A stretch of DNA of 64,000 nucleotides. Origin: Prunus persica (Eukaryota; Streptophyta; Magnoliopsida; Rosales; Rosaceae). This document shows, in pieces, positions 35,161 through 47,499 of the stretch (the first letter of the stretch is position 1; the number at the start of each line of letters is the position of its first letter). The stretch covers positions 21,018,462 through 21,082,461 of the forward strand of contig NC_034015.1 of the NCBI RefSeq assembly GCF_000346465.2, given 5' to 3'. A program made the translations under genes and the position numbers. The notes below the pieces were generated by a model. It made no database searches and had not been told where the DNA came from. It saw nothing but the letters and a program-made list of their open reading frames with translations.

Positions 35161-38147
35161 TCACCTACGTTGCTGCTTGCCAGTATTCAACGGAGAATCT
35201 CTGATGCTTTTAGATTGGCTGTAGGTGAGCTGGTGAGCTCCATCAGGTTTCTTCTTGCGCCTTCCTTGTTGAGATAAACGAGAGTGATGAGATAAGATGG
35301 CCAGGTCATTAAGATCTTGCAATGGAGTAAGAACCCTCACTACTTCATCCATTGTAGGCCGGGATTTTGGGTCCCTGCTAAGGCAGTTGTAAGCCAATTG
35401 TGAGACTTTCTGTACCCCTTTAATGGAGTAATTCAATTCCAAGCGTGGATCCACTAGAAGGGAAAGCTTTCGCTTGTCAGCTAAATGTGGCCGAGCCCAG
35501 GCCACAAGGTTTTGTTCTCCGCTAGGGCGTTTCTTGTCCATCGATCTTCTTCCTGTTAAAATCTCAAGTAAAACTACACCGAAGCTGTAAACATCACTTT
35601 TAGATGTCAAGTGTCCTGGAAAAATGAAGGAAACAACAGTTGTACTAGTGAGATCTCAAATTGCTTTTGGAACAAGAAATTCAACATGAAGATCCTTGGG
35701 TTAATAAGGTTGTAAATCCAAAAAGGCGAATCACAATTGGGCCAATAGGATTAATTAAAAAAAGAAGTTCAGATAGCTGAATATCATTATGATGTTCTTA
35801 ATTTTCCTAGTGCTCTGTTCATAAGGTTCAACTTGTTTTTCTTCCAATGTAAACATTAAACATACATGCTATCTTCAGCTAGTCTCCTGAACTTCTAATT
35901 CTCACAGAAGACTTATACTGTATGTGAAAGTTTGAACAGACTCAAATTACTTTGAACTATCTGCTATGACTTTCTTACCTGTCATCACATACTCTGGAGC
36001 AGCATAGCCATATGTTCCAACAACCCTGGTAGAAACATGTGTTTTGTCTCCCTGCGGCCCAGCTTTCGCTAAACCAAAATCTGATAGCTTTGCATTGTAT
36101 TCCTATAGAGCAAAACCAATTTTTTGAATCCTTTAAGCAAAACACTCAACATGGTTAATCAACAGTATTAAGGTACATACCGAATCAAGCAAAATGTTGG
36201 ATGTCTTAAAATCTCTATAGATGACTGGTTCTGGACCATTATGGAGAAAGGCCAATCCTTTTGCCGCACCAAGTGCAATCTTAATCCTATTGGACCATGG
36301 CAGAGGTATAGTCCCTTCAAACATTTTGAACAATCAGAATCAGCATCCATATCATAGTATAAAGTATTAAATCATTAATATTAGAGAAAATACAGGCACT
36401 AAAGATGGGGAAAGCAGATGCTCAGTGGGGAAACAGCAGCCTACTAACAGGAAACTGAAATTCATTGTGATATTACACTAACGGCAAGACAAAATTTTCT
36501 GACTAAAATTAGGAACTAATTATGCCTAGAAGGTGTTTTGATGGAGAATCCAAAATGAACCACATTACAAGAGATTTAACAAAGATGACAAGGAAGAACA
36601 GACAACAAAACATTTCACTCACTTCTGAAAAGATGATTTTCAAGACTCCCACGAGTCATAAACTCATAAACAAGCAGCCTTTGATCATCTTCAATGCAAT
36701 ATCCAATAAGCTTTACAAGATTAGGGTGGTGGAGCTGTCCCAGAAAGTCAACTTCGGCCTGCATCAAAGAAATTGTCACATGTCACCTTCCAACTTTTCA
36801 GTACCTCAAGGACAATCCTTTATCAGCAATAATCTACTAACCCAAGGCAGATATTCTACTAACCACCCATTCTCTATGGCCTTGGAGACCATCTGGCTTT
36901 AAGCTTTTAACTGCTACTGTAATCCCTGATCCAGGTTTTGCTGGTGCTGTTCCATTTTCCTCTATCCACCCTTTGAAGACATATCCAAATCCGCCTTCGC
37001 CTAGAATGCTATCCGGTCTGAAGTTCCCGGTTGCAGATTTGAGCTCCTGAAAAGTAAATTGGAGCAACTGGCGAGTAGGCTTCTCATCTGATGGTGGTGG
37101 ATTGGGAGTATCAGAGGATAACTGGGCTTCATTAGGGGGCAGGAGGTCCCTATTGCTAGCGTTAAGATATCTGGTCTCCGTTGCTGCAATGAAGGAATGA
37201 GCCTTAACAACAATTCTTCAATCACACGTCTTTCTAATGCTTTGTTTGACATTTTGAAATAGAACATCAAGATACAACTTCCACAGATATTGAAAAATTC
37301 AACCAACATTCCAGCAGGACTGAACTTATGCAACCAAATTGAGCTAAAAGATCAGTTAACTAAAGGGCAGGAAACTCAAAATTTTCAGATGTTTGTGAAA
37401 TTAATCAGATAAGTGGCATGAAGACCGTGTCACATTTATGAGGATTAGTACTGCGGTTTCCCATAAGGATTAGTACTGCGGTTTCCCATCAGTCAAGGAA
37501 CAAAATTTATGCATCCATGAGAAGGAACGAGGTATAAATCACTCCCATAGTCTTCAGTGACCACTGAGTTTGACTAAAACAAAAAAAATTGATTGCAAAT
37601 TTTGGTGGATAAAGCTCAGGATAGAGATCTTGGAGAGAAACCAGCAGAAACCAAGTTCGAGATCTGGAATTACCACTACATCGTGATTTCTCAATTCAAA
37701 TAAAACTGCAGAGACAGTTCTGAACAACAAAATTTTGAAACTTTGTTGAGAAAACAAGGGAAAGCTGAGTATAGAATCACCCCCGGAATTTTATTTTTTT
37801 TAAACACTGAAGCTGTTTTGAATTGCTTGAAAAATTCACAGAGATAGACAGATAGAGCGCGTAGTTTCAGAAGTCCGCGAGAAATTGAAGACAGAACACA
37901 CCCATAAGAAGATTCAAATGGCGCATTTATGAGATAATTAGATCAATCTATAAGATTCTAAGATTTTGAGAAAACACATAAATACTGAAAGTTGCAGAAT
38001 GAAAACACAAGCTAAAGAATATACACCTGCATCATAAACAAGACTAGTGCGAGGGATAGTGTTAACAGAGTCTTTGGAAGCAGAGGACTTGCAGGTACCA
38101 CTAACGCCGCGTTTGAGGACAGCCCAGCACCCACACTTGTTGTCCAT
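35161..38147 (-). CDS. Receptor-like cytoplasmic kinase, RLCK-VII (PBL34/35/36-like)
   Basis: Six exons on the minus strand (38147-38027, 37183-36864, 36758-36623, 36314-36181, 36102-35979, 35615-35161) give 429 aa. The Ser/Thr kinase domain spans about 95-375: GEGGFGYVF glycine loop (102-110), catalytic Lys133 in VAVKSLK, alpha-C Glu149, [10 protein letters not shown] with catalytic Asp227, DFG at 245-247, and the activation segment ending [14 protein letters not shown]. It is an RD kinase. The [16 protein letters not shown] block and the tail motif [14 protein letters not shown] match PBL34-36 of subfamily VII, which relay signals from cell-surface receptors in immunity and development. The N-terminus MDNKCGC has no glycine at position 2, so N-myristoylation is not expected; Cys5 and Cys7 could be palmitoylated. 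The C-terminal tail is basic and Ser/Gln-rich. The upstream sequence on this strand holds CT tracts typical of plant leaders. Confidence 0.92.
37441..37490. repeat. 25-bp tandem duplication in kinase intron 1
   Basis: Two copies of a 25-bp unit (37441-37465 and 37466-37490) differing only in the last base, inside the 843-bp first intron. Confidence 0.9.
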
Positions 38148-38457
38148 GGCTCTTTCAAGGTCTTAGTTTTCATGGGTTTTCAACATAATTGCATGGGATC
38201 GATGTGATGGAACGGATAGAGATATTAACCATGCTTAAGTTAAGAGTGTAAATAACAGAGAGGAGGAGATAGGAGAGGTATGGTGAAGAGAGAGAGAGAG
38301 AAAGAGACAGAGAGGAAGAATTTGTGTTGGTTTTTTTGGTAGTATTGTTGTTGCTGCTGCTGCTGTTGGAGATTGCAGGCATCATCATCGCCATCATCGC
38401 AGTGTGTACAAAAAGAACTTTTTTGCCACCACCTTTTGTGTGGGGGATGGATGGGAA

Positions 38458-38500
<43 letters not shown>

Positions 38501-39000
38501 ACAAAATTACCTACCAAAAATTACCTCAAACATTGTACCCTAACAACTGTTTTGGCTCAGACCAAAAAAAAAAAACTGTTTTGGCAAGCAAGGGAAACCT
38601 ACACAGCCAAATCAATGTCTTTGAACATTTGTGTATCAGTGACATGCTATCCTTAATGAACTAACTATAGTGGATGTTTGGAAATTAAATAGAAATGGCA
38701 TGTTAAAAATTCTTATAACATGAGACGGCTGTGTGTAATATGTGAAAGTGTATGACTGACTATTTTGGGTTTATTATTAGCAGATCAAGTGTGCCTTATA
38801 GGCCAATACAATATTGGCACCCGAGCTGAAAGATCTTGAGATATTTAGTAGTTTGTAATATGTAAGAATTAATCTTTATTAGCTTTCCTAATTGAGGGTC
38901 AAATAAGTTTTCTTATTAGTAAACAATTCTTGCTTGTATTATTGTTTGGTCAAAACTAACAGAAAGACAGTCAAGAGCATATTTGAGTGCAATCCCATCA

Positions 39001-39045
<45 letters not shown>

Positions 39046-39399
39046 GGCAGTGTAGATATATATTCCTATATGGTTTTGGGTGGGAATTGGGAGGCTTATT
39101 CATAGGTGGGGTTTTTCTTTTCTTTTTTTTCTCCTTGAGGGGCCTTTTTAAAAGGAAGAAAGAAAGAGTGAGTGGGGGAGAGAGGGGGAGGAGGGGTGCT
39201 TGGTGAGAGGTCATTTCATCAACCAACCATAAAACAAAATTGTATTCCATCTATGATGCTTTGGGTGAAGAAAAGCAATATGAGATGATATTCTTTTTTC
39301 TTCTACACACTGTGCTTTGCAACTTGACAAATGCCTTGTTGGAAAGGAGTTTATGCCCATTGCCCCCACTAAGTGTGTGGGACTCAGTGTAGGCCCCAC

Positions 39400-39443
<44 letters not shown>

Positions 39444-41200
39444 AGCTGACTGTACTAGTGACTAGTGTAAGCCCACTCAAGGTCATCATCATATGGGCAA
39501 ACAAGATATCCTATTTCAGAGGTATAAAGTTACCAGGCTATATAATTGATGTAGGAGAAAGATGAAGATGCTTTCACGTTCATAGTAATGCTAATGCACA
39601 TATGTGCACTGCATTGCCAATACACCAAACCCTTTTCAAATTGGACTAATTACTTGGTAACTGGGTACCTATTGGGCAACATGTAGGACCTGAAATCAGG
39701 TCATGCATTTTGCATATATGATCAAGCTACATCAGATCTGATCTGATCTGGGTAAAAGTCTTATAACCTAGTTACCTACCTAATGGAAACTATAGGTTAT
39801 AATCTGACGAAATTTTCTTGGGCTTAATAACATGAAATCCTTCCTGTTGTTGATAAACAGCACCTCACAGAGACATAGAGAGAACCATATGCATCAACTG
39901 ACGAGGTGCCCTTGCTGGATAGGTTCAGTCGTTCAGAGAGAGAATTAATCCCAAGAATATGTGATTGATGAGGAGTTTCCACCAACATGAGTTTCAAAAG
40001 CCAAAAACCAACTTGGGTGATTGCAGTACAAGCTCCATCCATCATCACTTGAACTAAGTGGAGGTTGGTAGCATCTTTTGGGTCAGTCTATTAATTTAGA
40101 CCCAATTTTATTACTCGAGCACTTTTGTGGTTCCAATGATGCTACCTTGCCTTTCCGGCCCTTAGGTTACATATCATGCTTAAAATTGAATTGAATTCAC
40201 TTAATTCAGTGTATGTTGGAGAAAGAAATGTAAGTTAATTTTTTAAAATTGTCTAAGTTGAAAGTAAAATAATAGGACATCAACAAGTTGAATTTGGAAA
40301 AAAAAAATAAAATTGAAACGTTGCTTTTCATTTTGTACTTTAAAATACCTTGAATCTATTGAGTTTATACATCCAATCTAATCATAGACACTAAACATGA
40401 TATGAAGAAAAAACCATAGAATAAAGTGTCTCGGGAAGTTGTTCAAAGAGAAGAATGAAATATGATAAGAAAATCGATCGGTGCACCAAATTGATATTCA
40501 ATTTCTTTATAATGTGCTATTATCATACAATTCGTATTGACAGTTTAATAGCATAACATGATGGACACGATTAGTAAAATAATGCGTAATTGTGTGTTAC
40601 CTTACATGAGACTTCCAACCAAATTAATTGGGTATGAAATAATTTGGTTGGGTATTGAAGACGTTTTCCTTGTTTAGAGAGTCCATGCAAACAGAAGTTG
40701 GGTTGGGACCTCTGCCACTACTATCATATATGGAGTTCGAGTTGGGCCTTAACGGATCCAATCTCAGTCTCCATCTATTGCCCCTCCTATCCTAGCCCAC
40801 TCTAAAATCATTATATTTTTTATAATAAAAAAAGAAGAAAAAAGAAAGAGAGAGAGAATTACAACTTATTGACTTGTAATCCAGGGCGGCACCAGTTACT
40901 TGACCATGACAACAACACACATCCCACCTTTGACCTTCCATGCACTCTCAAGCAAAGCCCAATAGCATCCAACCACGTACCCCACTAACAAATAAATTTC
41001 CATTTCATTCTATGACGTGGCTTGATCTGATTCGCCCTTCCTCGGACCCAGGCGTTACTCGATCATCAGTTCCTGACCGGTGGCTCGTCTCGAGGGAAAC
41101 CCAAAAGGCCGAAAAACCCATGGGAGAAAGCAAAGCACCCGCCAGGCTGCTTGCTCATCAGACACACAACACAACCGATTAAAACGCCACACAAAATTCC
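38148..41200. other. Divergent promoter region with microsatellites
   Basis: Intergenic DNA between the start of the kinase gene (-) and the start of the CUE gene (+). It contains (GA/CT)n tracts at about 38288-38301, 38460-38499, 39005-39041 and 39403-39440. Open frames across these tracts encode only Ser-Leu or Arg-Glu repeats and are not taken as genes. Confidence 0.6.
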
Positions 41201-41424
41201 TCTCTTGTTGAAGAAAACCAATTAATTTTAACAAAATTGAAGAAAAACAAGAAGATAATAACTGAAGAATAGGGGTTGAAGAGAAAGGGGGTTCCGATCT
41301 AGATCGGAAATTAGGGTGGAAATTGGGAGAAATACGATCGAAACGGTGCGCTGCATGAGAAGGGAGAAGGTGGGGCAGAGGGTGGAGGAAGAGGAGGCCG
41401 AAGAGAGAGAGTGAAAGGCAAAAC

Positions 41425-43865
41425 ATGTCTGCCATAGTGTGCGGGAAGAGATCATCGATATTCGAAGAGAACTCGCTGCCCTCATCGTCCCCTCCTGTCT
41501 CCTCCTCATCCAAGAGAATCCGCTTTTCTTCTTCACCTGTACGTTTCTCTCCTCCGACTCCCGCTCGGACGTCGTTTGCTTCGCATTTGATCGACCATCT
41601 CAGGTCCATTTTCCCGGACATGGACAACCAGGTTCACAATTCATTCATCTTTTCTCTTTTTTATTTGTATTTTTTTGTGCTGAATAAAATTCTCTCTCAT
41701 TACGTTTAAATATTCAGTTTTTATTATAATATGCATCATTTGAAGCCATAAAGTTGATGTCTTGTTTGGATTATCACACATAGCTGCTGCACTGACCAAT
41801 TTGAATGCGACCCTAACAATAAAGGGATTAGCGAGTCTTAATTTAGATGCCCATCAATAAAGGGATTGCCTTTTCTCCATACTCTGCCTTGTTTATGTCC
41901 AATATTGGTATTCTAGTATTGGAGTTGCAGCTGATGTTACAATTAGTTTAGCACAATTGTCAAACTACAAATGGAATCCCTCTTGCATGTTTGTGTGTTC
42001 GGGGTGTTTTTTGTGATAATTGGTTCAAAACTTGATGATCATTTCGTGGCATATCTCACTGTTGAGTTAGTGTCTAATGACATGTTTCTCTATCATTTCT
42101 TTTGAATTTCTTTTGCCATATTCGCTCTGTTGCATTCCTAATTTTCTGACTGCCAGTAACCATTAAGCATATATTTGCATATGTATACATCTGTGTGCTT
42201 GTGTATATGTATACAGGGCGTTTAACATGCATGACACAAATGCACAATGCCCCCCAATGTAGTTGATCGCATTGACTTCATTGTGTAACGCAATTACAGC
42301 CCAACGTGATTGGTGATGTCCCGTAGGTAGTTGAAAATCCGCATGTATATCTGTTTTATTTTCCTTTTCTTGGCAAAGGATCTTAATATCCTTCAATTTT
42401 GGAGGATGTGTGTCATGTCTACTCAATTAAGATGACAAATTGCTAAGCATATCTGAATTATTATCCTAGCTTCTGGAGAGAGCACTTGAAGAATGTGGTG
42501 ATGATTTGGATTCAGCTATCAGAAGTTTGAATGAGCTACGTTTAAGTTCTGCTGCAGGCAAATCTAATGTAGCTTCAGAAGCAAATGTGCAACTCCAGTC
42601 ACAAGGTATGAGTAGATATTTTCTTCAATTGACCACTTGAACTTGGGCTTACGTTGATGGGTGTATCCAGTTTGATTTTAACACACTCTTGTGTTCTCTT
42701 GACAAGGTTATCTTCAACCACTTTGTTTTAAGGGTTGTAGCAGAATATTCTGTGGACTTTCTACTTGCTTTTCCTAGAAAGTTTTGTCTCTGTTATGAAG
42801 CATTTGTTTCATTCCACTGTGATTTGCTTTCAAGTAGGGAATCTATAAGTATTTGTCCTCTTGATACACGTTTTGACATTAAAGGGTGTGGATCAATATT
42901 TTGAATCAGGTTCAGCTGCAACAAATGGAGAGGTTGCAGTTACTGATGATCCATCAGGGCTAAATAACCTTCCCAAGGATGGAGCGGACTGGGTGGAGCT
43001 TGTTGTTAGAGAGATGATGAGTGCCTCCAACATGGATGATGCTAAAGCTCGTGCTTCAAGAGTGCTTGAGGCCCTGGAGAAATCCATCAGTGGACGTGCA
43101 ACAGCAGAGGCAGCCCAAAGCTTTCACCAGGTGTGATGATATCTTAAATTACTTATTTTGCATGTCCAATGTAATTTTCTTTTGTCTAAAAACTTCATTT
43201 TTTTCCACCACTTTTTTCTTTCCATTAGTTTTAGAAAAATGGTGGATGTTTGAGGATGGAACATTTGATAATGGCTTGTTTCTTTCTATTGGCTTAGCTG
43301 TACTTATGATTTGCCTTGATGTAGGAAAATATGATGCTGAAGGAACAATTGGAAGTTCTAATTCAGGAAAACACAATTTTAAAGCGAGCTGTATCCACTC
43401 AGCATGAACGCCAGAAAGAGTACGAAGATAGAGGCCAGGAATTGCAGCATCTGAAGCAACTGGTGGCCCAATACCAGGAACAGTTGAGAACCCTCGAGGT
43501 TGAGCTCAGTAACCTAATAACTTTGGAACAGTTTGTACAACCTTATGTTTTGATGAAAGTTTATACAACATTATATTTCTCTTTTTTCTCCCCGAAGGGG
43601 AAGACAACATGTTTGACTGTTTTATAGAAACTGTTCACCTACATCATTCCCTTGCTATCTGTTCATTTTTTGTTTGATTCTTTATCCTTCATGGTCTTGC
43701 TTCCTTAAACTTTGCTGCTGGTTTCTAAGTTCCCTGCATTCTGATGACGACTGTTTGATTTTTCTGGTACCTTATCAGGTGAACAACTATGCACTAACAA
43801 TGCACCTGAAGCAGGCTCAGCAAAGCAGCTCCATCCCAGGGCGTTTTCATCCGGATGTTTTCTAA
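41425..43865 (+). CDS. CUE-domain protein with C-terminal coiled coil
   Basis: Five exons (41425-41631, 42470-42605, 42910-43130, 43325-43498, 43779-43865) join to 274 aa. The first 50 residues are Ser/Pro-rich. A CUE ubiquitin-binding fold follows at about 55-95, with the MFP-like turn as IFPDMD and the partner helix ending in LLERALEECGDDLDSAIRSL. A linker has the conserved DWVELVVREM block. Exon 4 (residues 189-246) is a long charged helix predicted to be a coiled coil (EQLEVLIQENTILKRAV, QELQHLKQLVAQYQEQL). The tail ends PGRFHPDVF. The whole matches the plant ubiquitin-system CUE proteins represented by Arabidopsis At5g32440. It probably binds ubiquitin, but its pathway is not established. 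The ATG lies in a purine-rich leader, and the size fits the family. Confidence 0.88.
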
Positions 43866-44617
43866 GATTAAAAAAGTACGATGAATTTGCATTGTGGATG
43901 GATAAAGTGCTTTGTATGGTAGTTCTAATGACATGAAGGCACTTGAAGCTGCATTATGCTGTCTTATTTGGGAAATGGCTGTGCAGCAGCTTTTCCTCTG
44001 TTATGATGAAGACAGATGGTTTCGTTCAAACACAACGTCGAGGATTTGTTATGGTTGCCATTTGGCCCATCGCTCTCTTAATTTGTTGTTACTTTGATAC
44101 TCAATGATGTTTTCTAGGTTTGATAGAAAAGTCACATTTTAGTAATTTCGTTGTATCTTTATACTTCAATAATGAGAATGGATGCTTGAATTCTTGTACA
44201 TTCCATTGCATGCTCTTGATCTTGAATGCGTTTTCACCAATCTCCCAAACTGAGCCAAAAAATTGACCACCTTATTAGTTGTCTATTTTAAATGGTATAT
44301 CAAGCTCAAGTTAACTAATGCTTATGTTTTGCAAAACCTGTTATGGACAAGTTGGAACAAGAATTTCCGTTCAGCGCATGCGAGGTTCTCTTTGGCACCA
44401 TAACCTTGACTCTCTCCCTCTCTCTCTCTCTCTCTGAATTACTTTCATTAACATTAATCAATAGAAAGGGTATTGCTTCAGTACAACGGCGCTTTCTGTA
44501 TTGCACATAGGGATGGGATAGGGTAAACTTGTTATAACAATTTAAAAGTTTTGGTGTAGGGACCCAAATACATGTAGTGATCCTAGCTTTTACTTTTTTT
44601 GCTTCTTTTCTTTAAGG
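43866..44617 (+). other. 3' flank of the CUE gene
   Basis: Probable 3' UTR with polyadenylation-like AATAATGA near 44168, followed by unremarkable DNA. A short CT run lies at about 44411-44436. Confidence 0.5.
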
Positions 44618-44619
44618 AA

Positions 44620-44746
44620 AATGCTAGGGAGACCAACTTGTGTACCAACTCTCTAATAGAGTGTGGGACTCATTGTATTGGTGGGCTCCACCTCTATTAG
44701 AGAGTTGGTACACAAGTTGGTATCTAAAGTTGGTCTCCCTAGCATG
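44620..44746. mobile_element. Fold-back MITE, about 125 bp
   Basis: The left arm begins ATGCTAGGGAGACCAACTTG (44621) and the right arm is its inverse, ending at 44745. Internal inverted blocks around ACCAACTCTCTAATAGA extend pairing through nearly the whole element. The right arm holds a partial extra copy of the ACCAAC segment. It is non-coding. Target duplication was not determined. Confidence 0.8.
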
Positions 44747-45108
44747 ACCCTTTCTTTAATGCAGCTGCCAACTAACTAAGATGAAAGATGCCGAGTTTAT
44801 ATTTATTTACATATGCTTTTGTTTCCAGCAGGCCATGAAATTTGCAATTGAGTACATGTAAGAAAAGTGCAAAAACCTAGTAGTCCATGCATGTATATAT
44901 GTTGCAAAACTCAAATTAAGAGTGAAACTAAACGATATTAAGGTAAACACACAATTCATATTCATATTGCAATAACAGTGAAACAAAGTTCACTTGATCA
45001 AGATTGGCAAAGATTATAGACATAGCAAGAGGGCAAAAACTAAAGCTACATTTCTAATTAAAAACCATGATAGTTTGTCTGCCATGAATAGTTAAAAATA
45101 AAATGCTT

Positions 45109-45152
<44 letters not shown>

Positions 45153-45339
45153 GAGAGAGGTTGGTTAGACTTAGAGAGGAAGAGCATCCTACGCCGTTGC
45201 ACAGCTAATTTTTGCAGGGTGGAAATGAGTCAAGTATGGTGACTGACTGCAGAAGAAGAGCTCTTTGTATTTCCTATACATCTTGGTGTATGTGTTGATG
45301 AAGGTCCTTCAAACTTACTGCTGGATAAGCTGGACTTGA
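44747..45339. other. 3' flank of the calmodulin-like gene
   Basis: Non-coding, with a (GA)n tract at about 45112-45147. It includes the likely 3' UTR of the minus-strand CML gene. Confidence 0.55.
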
Positions 45340-46032
45340 TTAATGGGCTAGTAGAAGTCTTCCTCCAGCTCCACCTTTCATCATCCTCTTGAACTCATCA
45401 AAATTAACCATACCATCCCCATCCCTGTCAACCTTCTTAACCATCTCCTTGCAATCCTCCACCTTATTTCCCTCTCTCAAACCCAAAGAACACAACACCA
45501 CCCCCAACTCCTCCACTGAAATCAGCCCATCTTTATCCTTATCAAACACATCAAAGGCTTCCTTCAGTTCCTCCTCTGCCTCCTCCTCTCTGCTTAACCC
45601 GTTCCCATCTTCGCCGCCCACTCCCTGATCTCGACGGTGCATTGACTCGCACAGCATGCGGAACTCATCAAATTCAATCAACCCATCTCCATTAGCATCC
45701 ACTTTCTTCACCATTTCTTCCACCTCTGCATCGCTCATGAAGATTCTGATGTTCTTCAACGACTCCTTGAGCTCTTGCTTTGTGATAAAGCCATCACTGT
45801 TCTTGTCGAAGGTGGCAAATACTTGCTTGAGCTCTGCATCCTCCGCTCTGTTGCTGCTAATAATATCTTTGCTTTTGGTAGGTGGAGCCACTGGAGTTGC
45901 AGCAGTGGATGAGTTGGCTTGGAACAGAGATTGAAACCATGCAAGGAACTTGTTGGTGGGCAAATAAAAGACTATGTTAATGAGGCCAGCAATGAATAGA
46001 ACTGCTAACAACAGTATGGTGATTAACACCAT
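45340..46032 (-). CDS. Calmodulin-like protein with N-terminal membrane anchor (CML3/5/7-type)
   Basis: This is an intronless gene for a 230-aa calcium sensor. Residues 3-24 form a strongly hydrophobic segment (signal anchor), followed by a Ser/Thr/Pro linker. Four EF-hand loops are complete, with Asp at position 1 and Glu at position 12: 76-87 (DKNSDGFITKQE), 112-123 (DANGDGLIEFDE), 164-175 (DKDKDGLISVEE) and 202-213 (DRDGDGMVNFDE). A Glu-rich acidic linker separates the two EF pairs. Overall design matches plant CML5-like proteins, which sit on endomembranes and transmit calcium signals. An in-frame ATG exists at 46104, but it would add a stretch of low-complexity Phe/Ser/Lys. The ATG at 46032 gives the family start (MVLITILLL) and is preferred. 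Confidence 0.9.
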   Translation of the reverse strand: MVLITILLLAVLFIAGLINIVFYLPTNKFLAWFQSLFQANSSTAATPVAPPTKSKDIISSNRAEDAELKQVFATFDKNSDGFITKQELKESLKNIRIFMSDAEVEEMVKKVDANGDGLIEFDEFRMLCESMHRRDQGVGGEDGNGLSREEEAEEELKEAFDVFDKDKDGLISVEELGVVLCSLGLREGNKVEDCKEMVKKVDRDGDGMVNFDEFKRMMKGGAGGRLLLAH

Positions 46033-46299
46033 TTTGTTTGTCTTCAAGTTCAACAAACTTAGTTTGAAGAAGAAAAAAGATAAGGAAGGAGAGAAGAAGA
46101 ACAAGAGGCGGAAGGAACAAAGGGCAAGAAGAAAACTTTTGTCTTGTTATCAAAAGTCTCTGGTGGTGAGTTCCTTCCTTCCAAAAGCATTCGGCACTAC
46201 CCTGGGTACGCGGTTTTTGGTGTGCCTTTGATCCCCCACGGTCCCACAAACCGCGTAAACTCCAAAATAAATTAATGTCACACATAGTGACACAAAAAA

Positions 46300-47345
46300 A
46301 TATTATTTGTTGCTTACTATATATGATATATCATGTGACAACTTAAACGCTTCACTCCCATCACATAGTTTATTTGTCTTATGAATATTTATTTATTAAG
46401 TTGACTTGCACACATACACACACATATGACACAGGACCCTAATTAGTATTTGTTGAACGAGTCTTTTATCTTTTTTCTGAGATCCATGTTTCTGTTGCAG
46501 CCACCCAAAATCAGCAAATAGGTAGTAATGGCTTTTCCCATGGTTGAATACTGATAGGTACCCTCCCTGCCCTGCCGTTCAACAAAGGGCGGGTTTTTGG
46601 TCTTGGTCCTGGTCTCTGTCTTTGTCTCTTGCAAAGAAAATTACCTTTTCTGTGGAAACCTCTGAATTATACTTGTGCTCTGCATAAACTTAATCAAGTT
46701 GTTTGCTTAAATCACAACCACTTTAATCGCAGGAATGATTAGATACATGACACTAGCCGGTTCGTACTTCATTTGTGTTCTTGTGGAAGAAGCAAAATGA
46801 TGTCTATGTTGCACCTTCTTTGGGTGCGGTGTCGTGTGTTTCAACTTGCATTGCAGGTGAAAAGGACGGAACTAATTCAGTAAAAAACCTATCATGTCAT
46901 ATATTGCTTTGGAAGTGGCAACTTTTTTATGCTTTTTCCCCCAAATAGACATTGCAAGCCACCACGAAATGCAGTTCTCTCCCCTTTACTTTACTCCTTC
47001 CCTTTGGATGCTGCTTTTCTTTATTATAGCAGCATATACCTTGTTTTTGTTTAACACGACTTGACTTGTACCAAAACCATCCTCAAGCATCTGATTCTAA
47101 GTTTCTATGGAAACTTTATTCAGAAACAACCCATGATGATGAGCTCTTGAAACTTTTTTTTAAGCTTTGGGCCTTTAGGCAACTTGTTGAAGGACAACAC
47201 CTCAGAGGGTCAAGTTGGACTAAACCCATCAGCACAATACCTCCATAGATAGAGGCCCAACTATTATGTACATATTTAGCCAAATTTTGAGATCATTAAT
47301 TTCCTTTGGAAATGTTGTAATAGTTCCAAGTATTTAAAAGCAAGT
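46300..47345. other. Intergenic, upstream of the CML gene
   Basis: Contains the likely CML promoter (TATATAT-type runs near 46318-46332) and no other recognisable gene. Confidence 0.5.
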
Positions 47346-47349
47346 TAAA

Positions 47350-47491
47350 TGACCTATTAGTGTAGTGATTTAGAGTAATTGTTCTCGATAAAAAAAGTCA
47401 TGAATTAGTGAGTTTGAGTCATAACATTCGTGTAGTGTGTGTGAGTTTAATATGCTATCGCCCTTCTTAATAAGAAAAGTCTCCAAAAAAT
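47350..47491 (+). mobile_element. SINE-like repeat, copy 1
   Basis: A 140-bp non-coding repeat shared with 50738-50880. It starts with a polymerase III A-box-like stretch (TAGTGTAGTGATTTAGAGTA), has a B-box-like GTGAGTTTGAGTCAT about 50 bp later, and ends in TATCGCCCTTCTTAATAAG and an A-rich tail. The arrangement fits a tRNA-derived SINE. Confidence 0.65.
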
Positions 47492-47499
47492 AATTAAAG

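Noticed and set aside
41055..41627. 190-codon minus-strand frame opposite exon 1 of the CUE gene
   Set aside because: It lies antisense to a well-supported exon, is low-complexity and shows no family resemblance.
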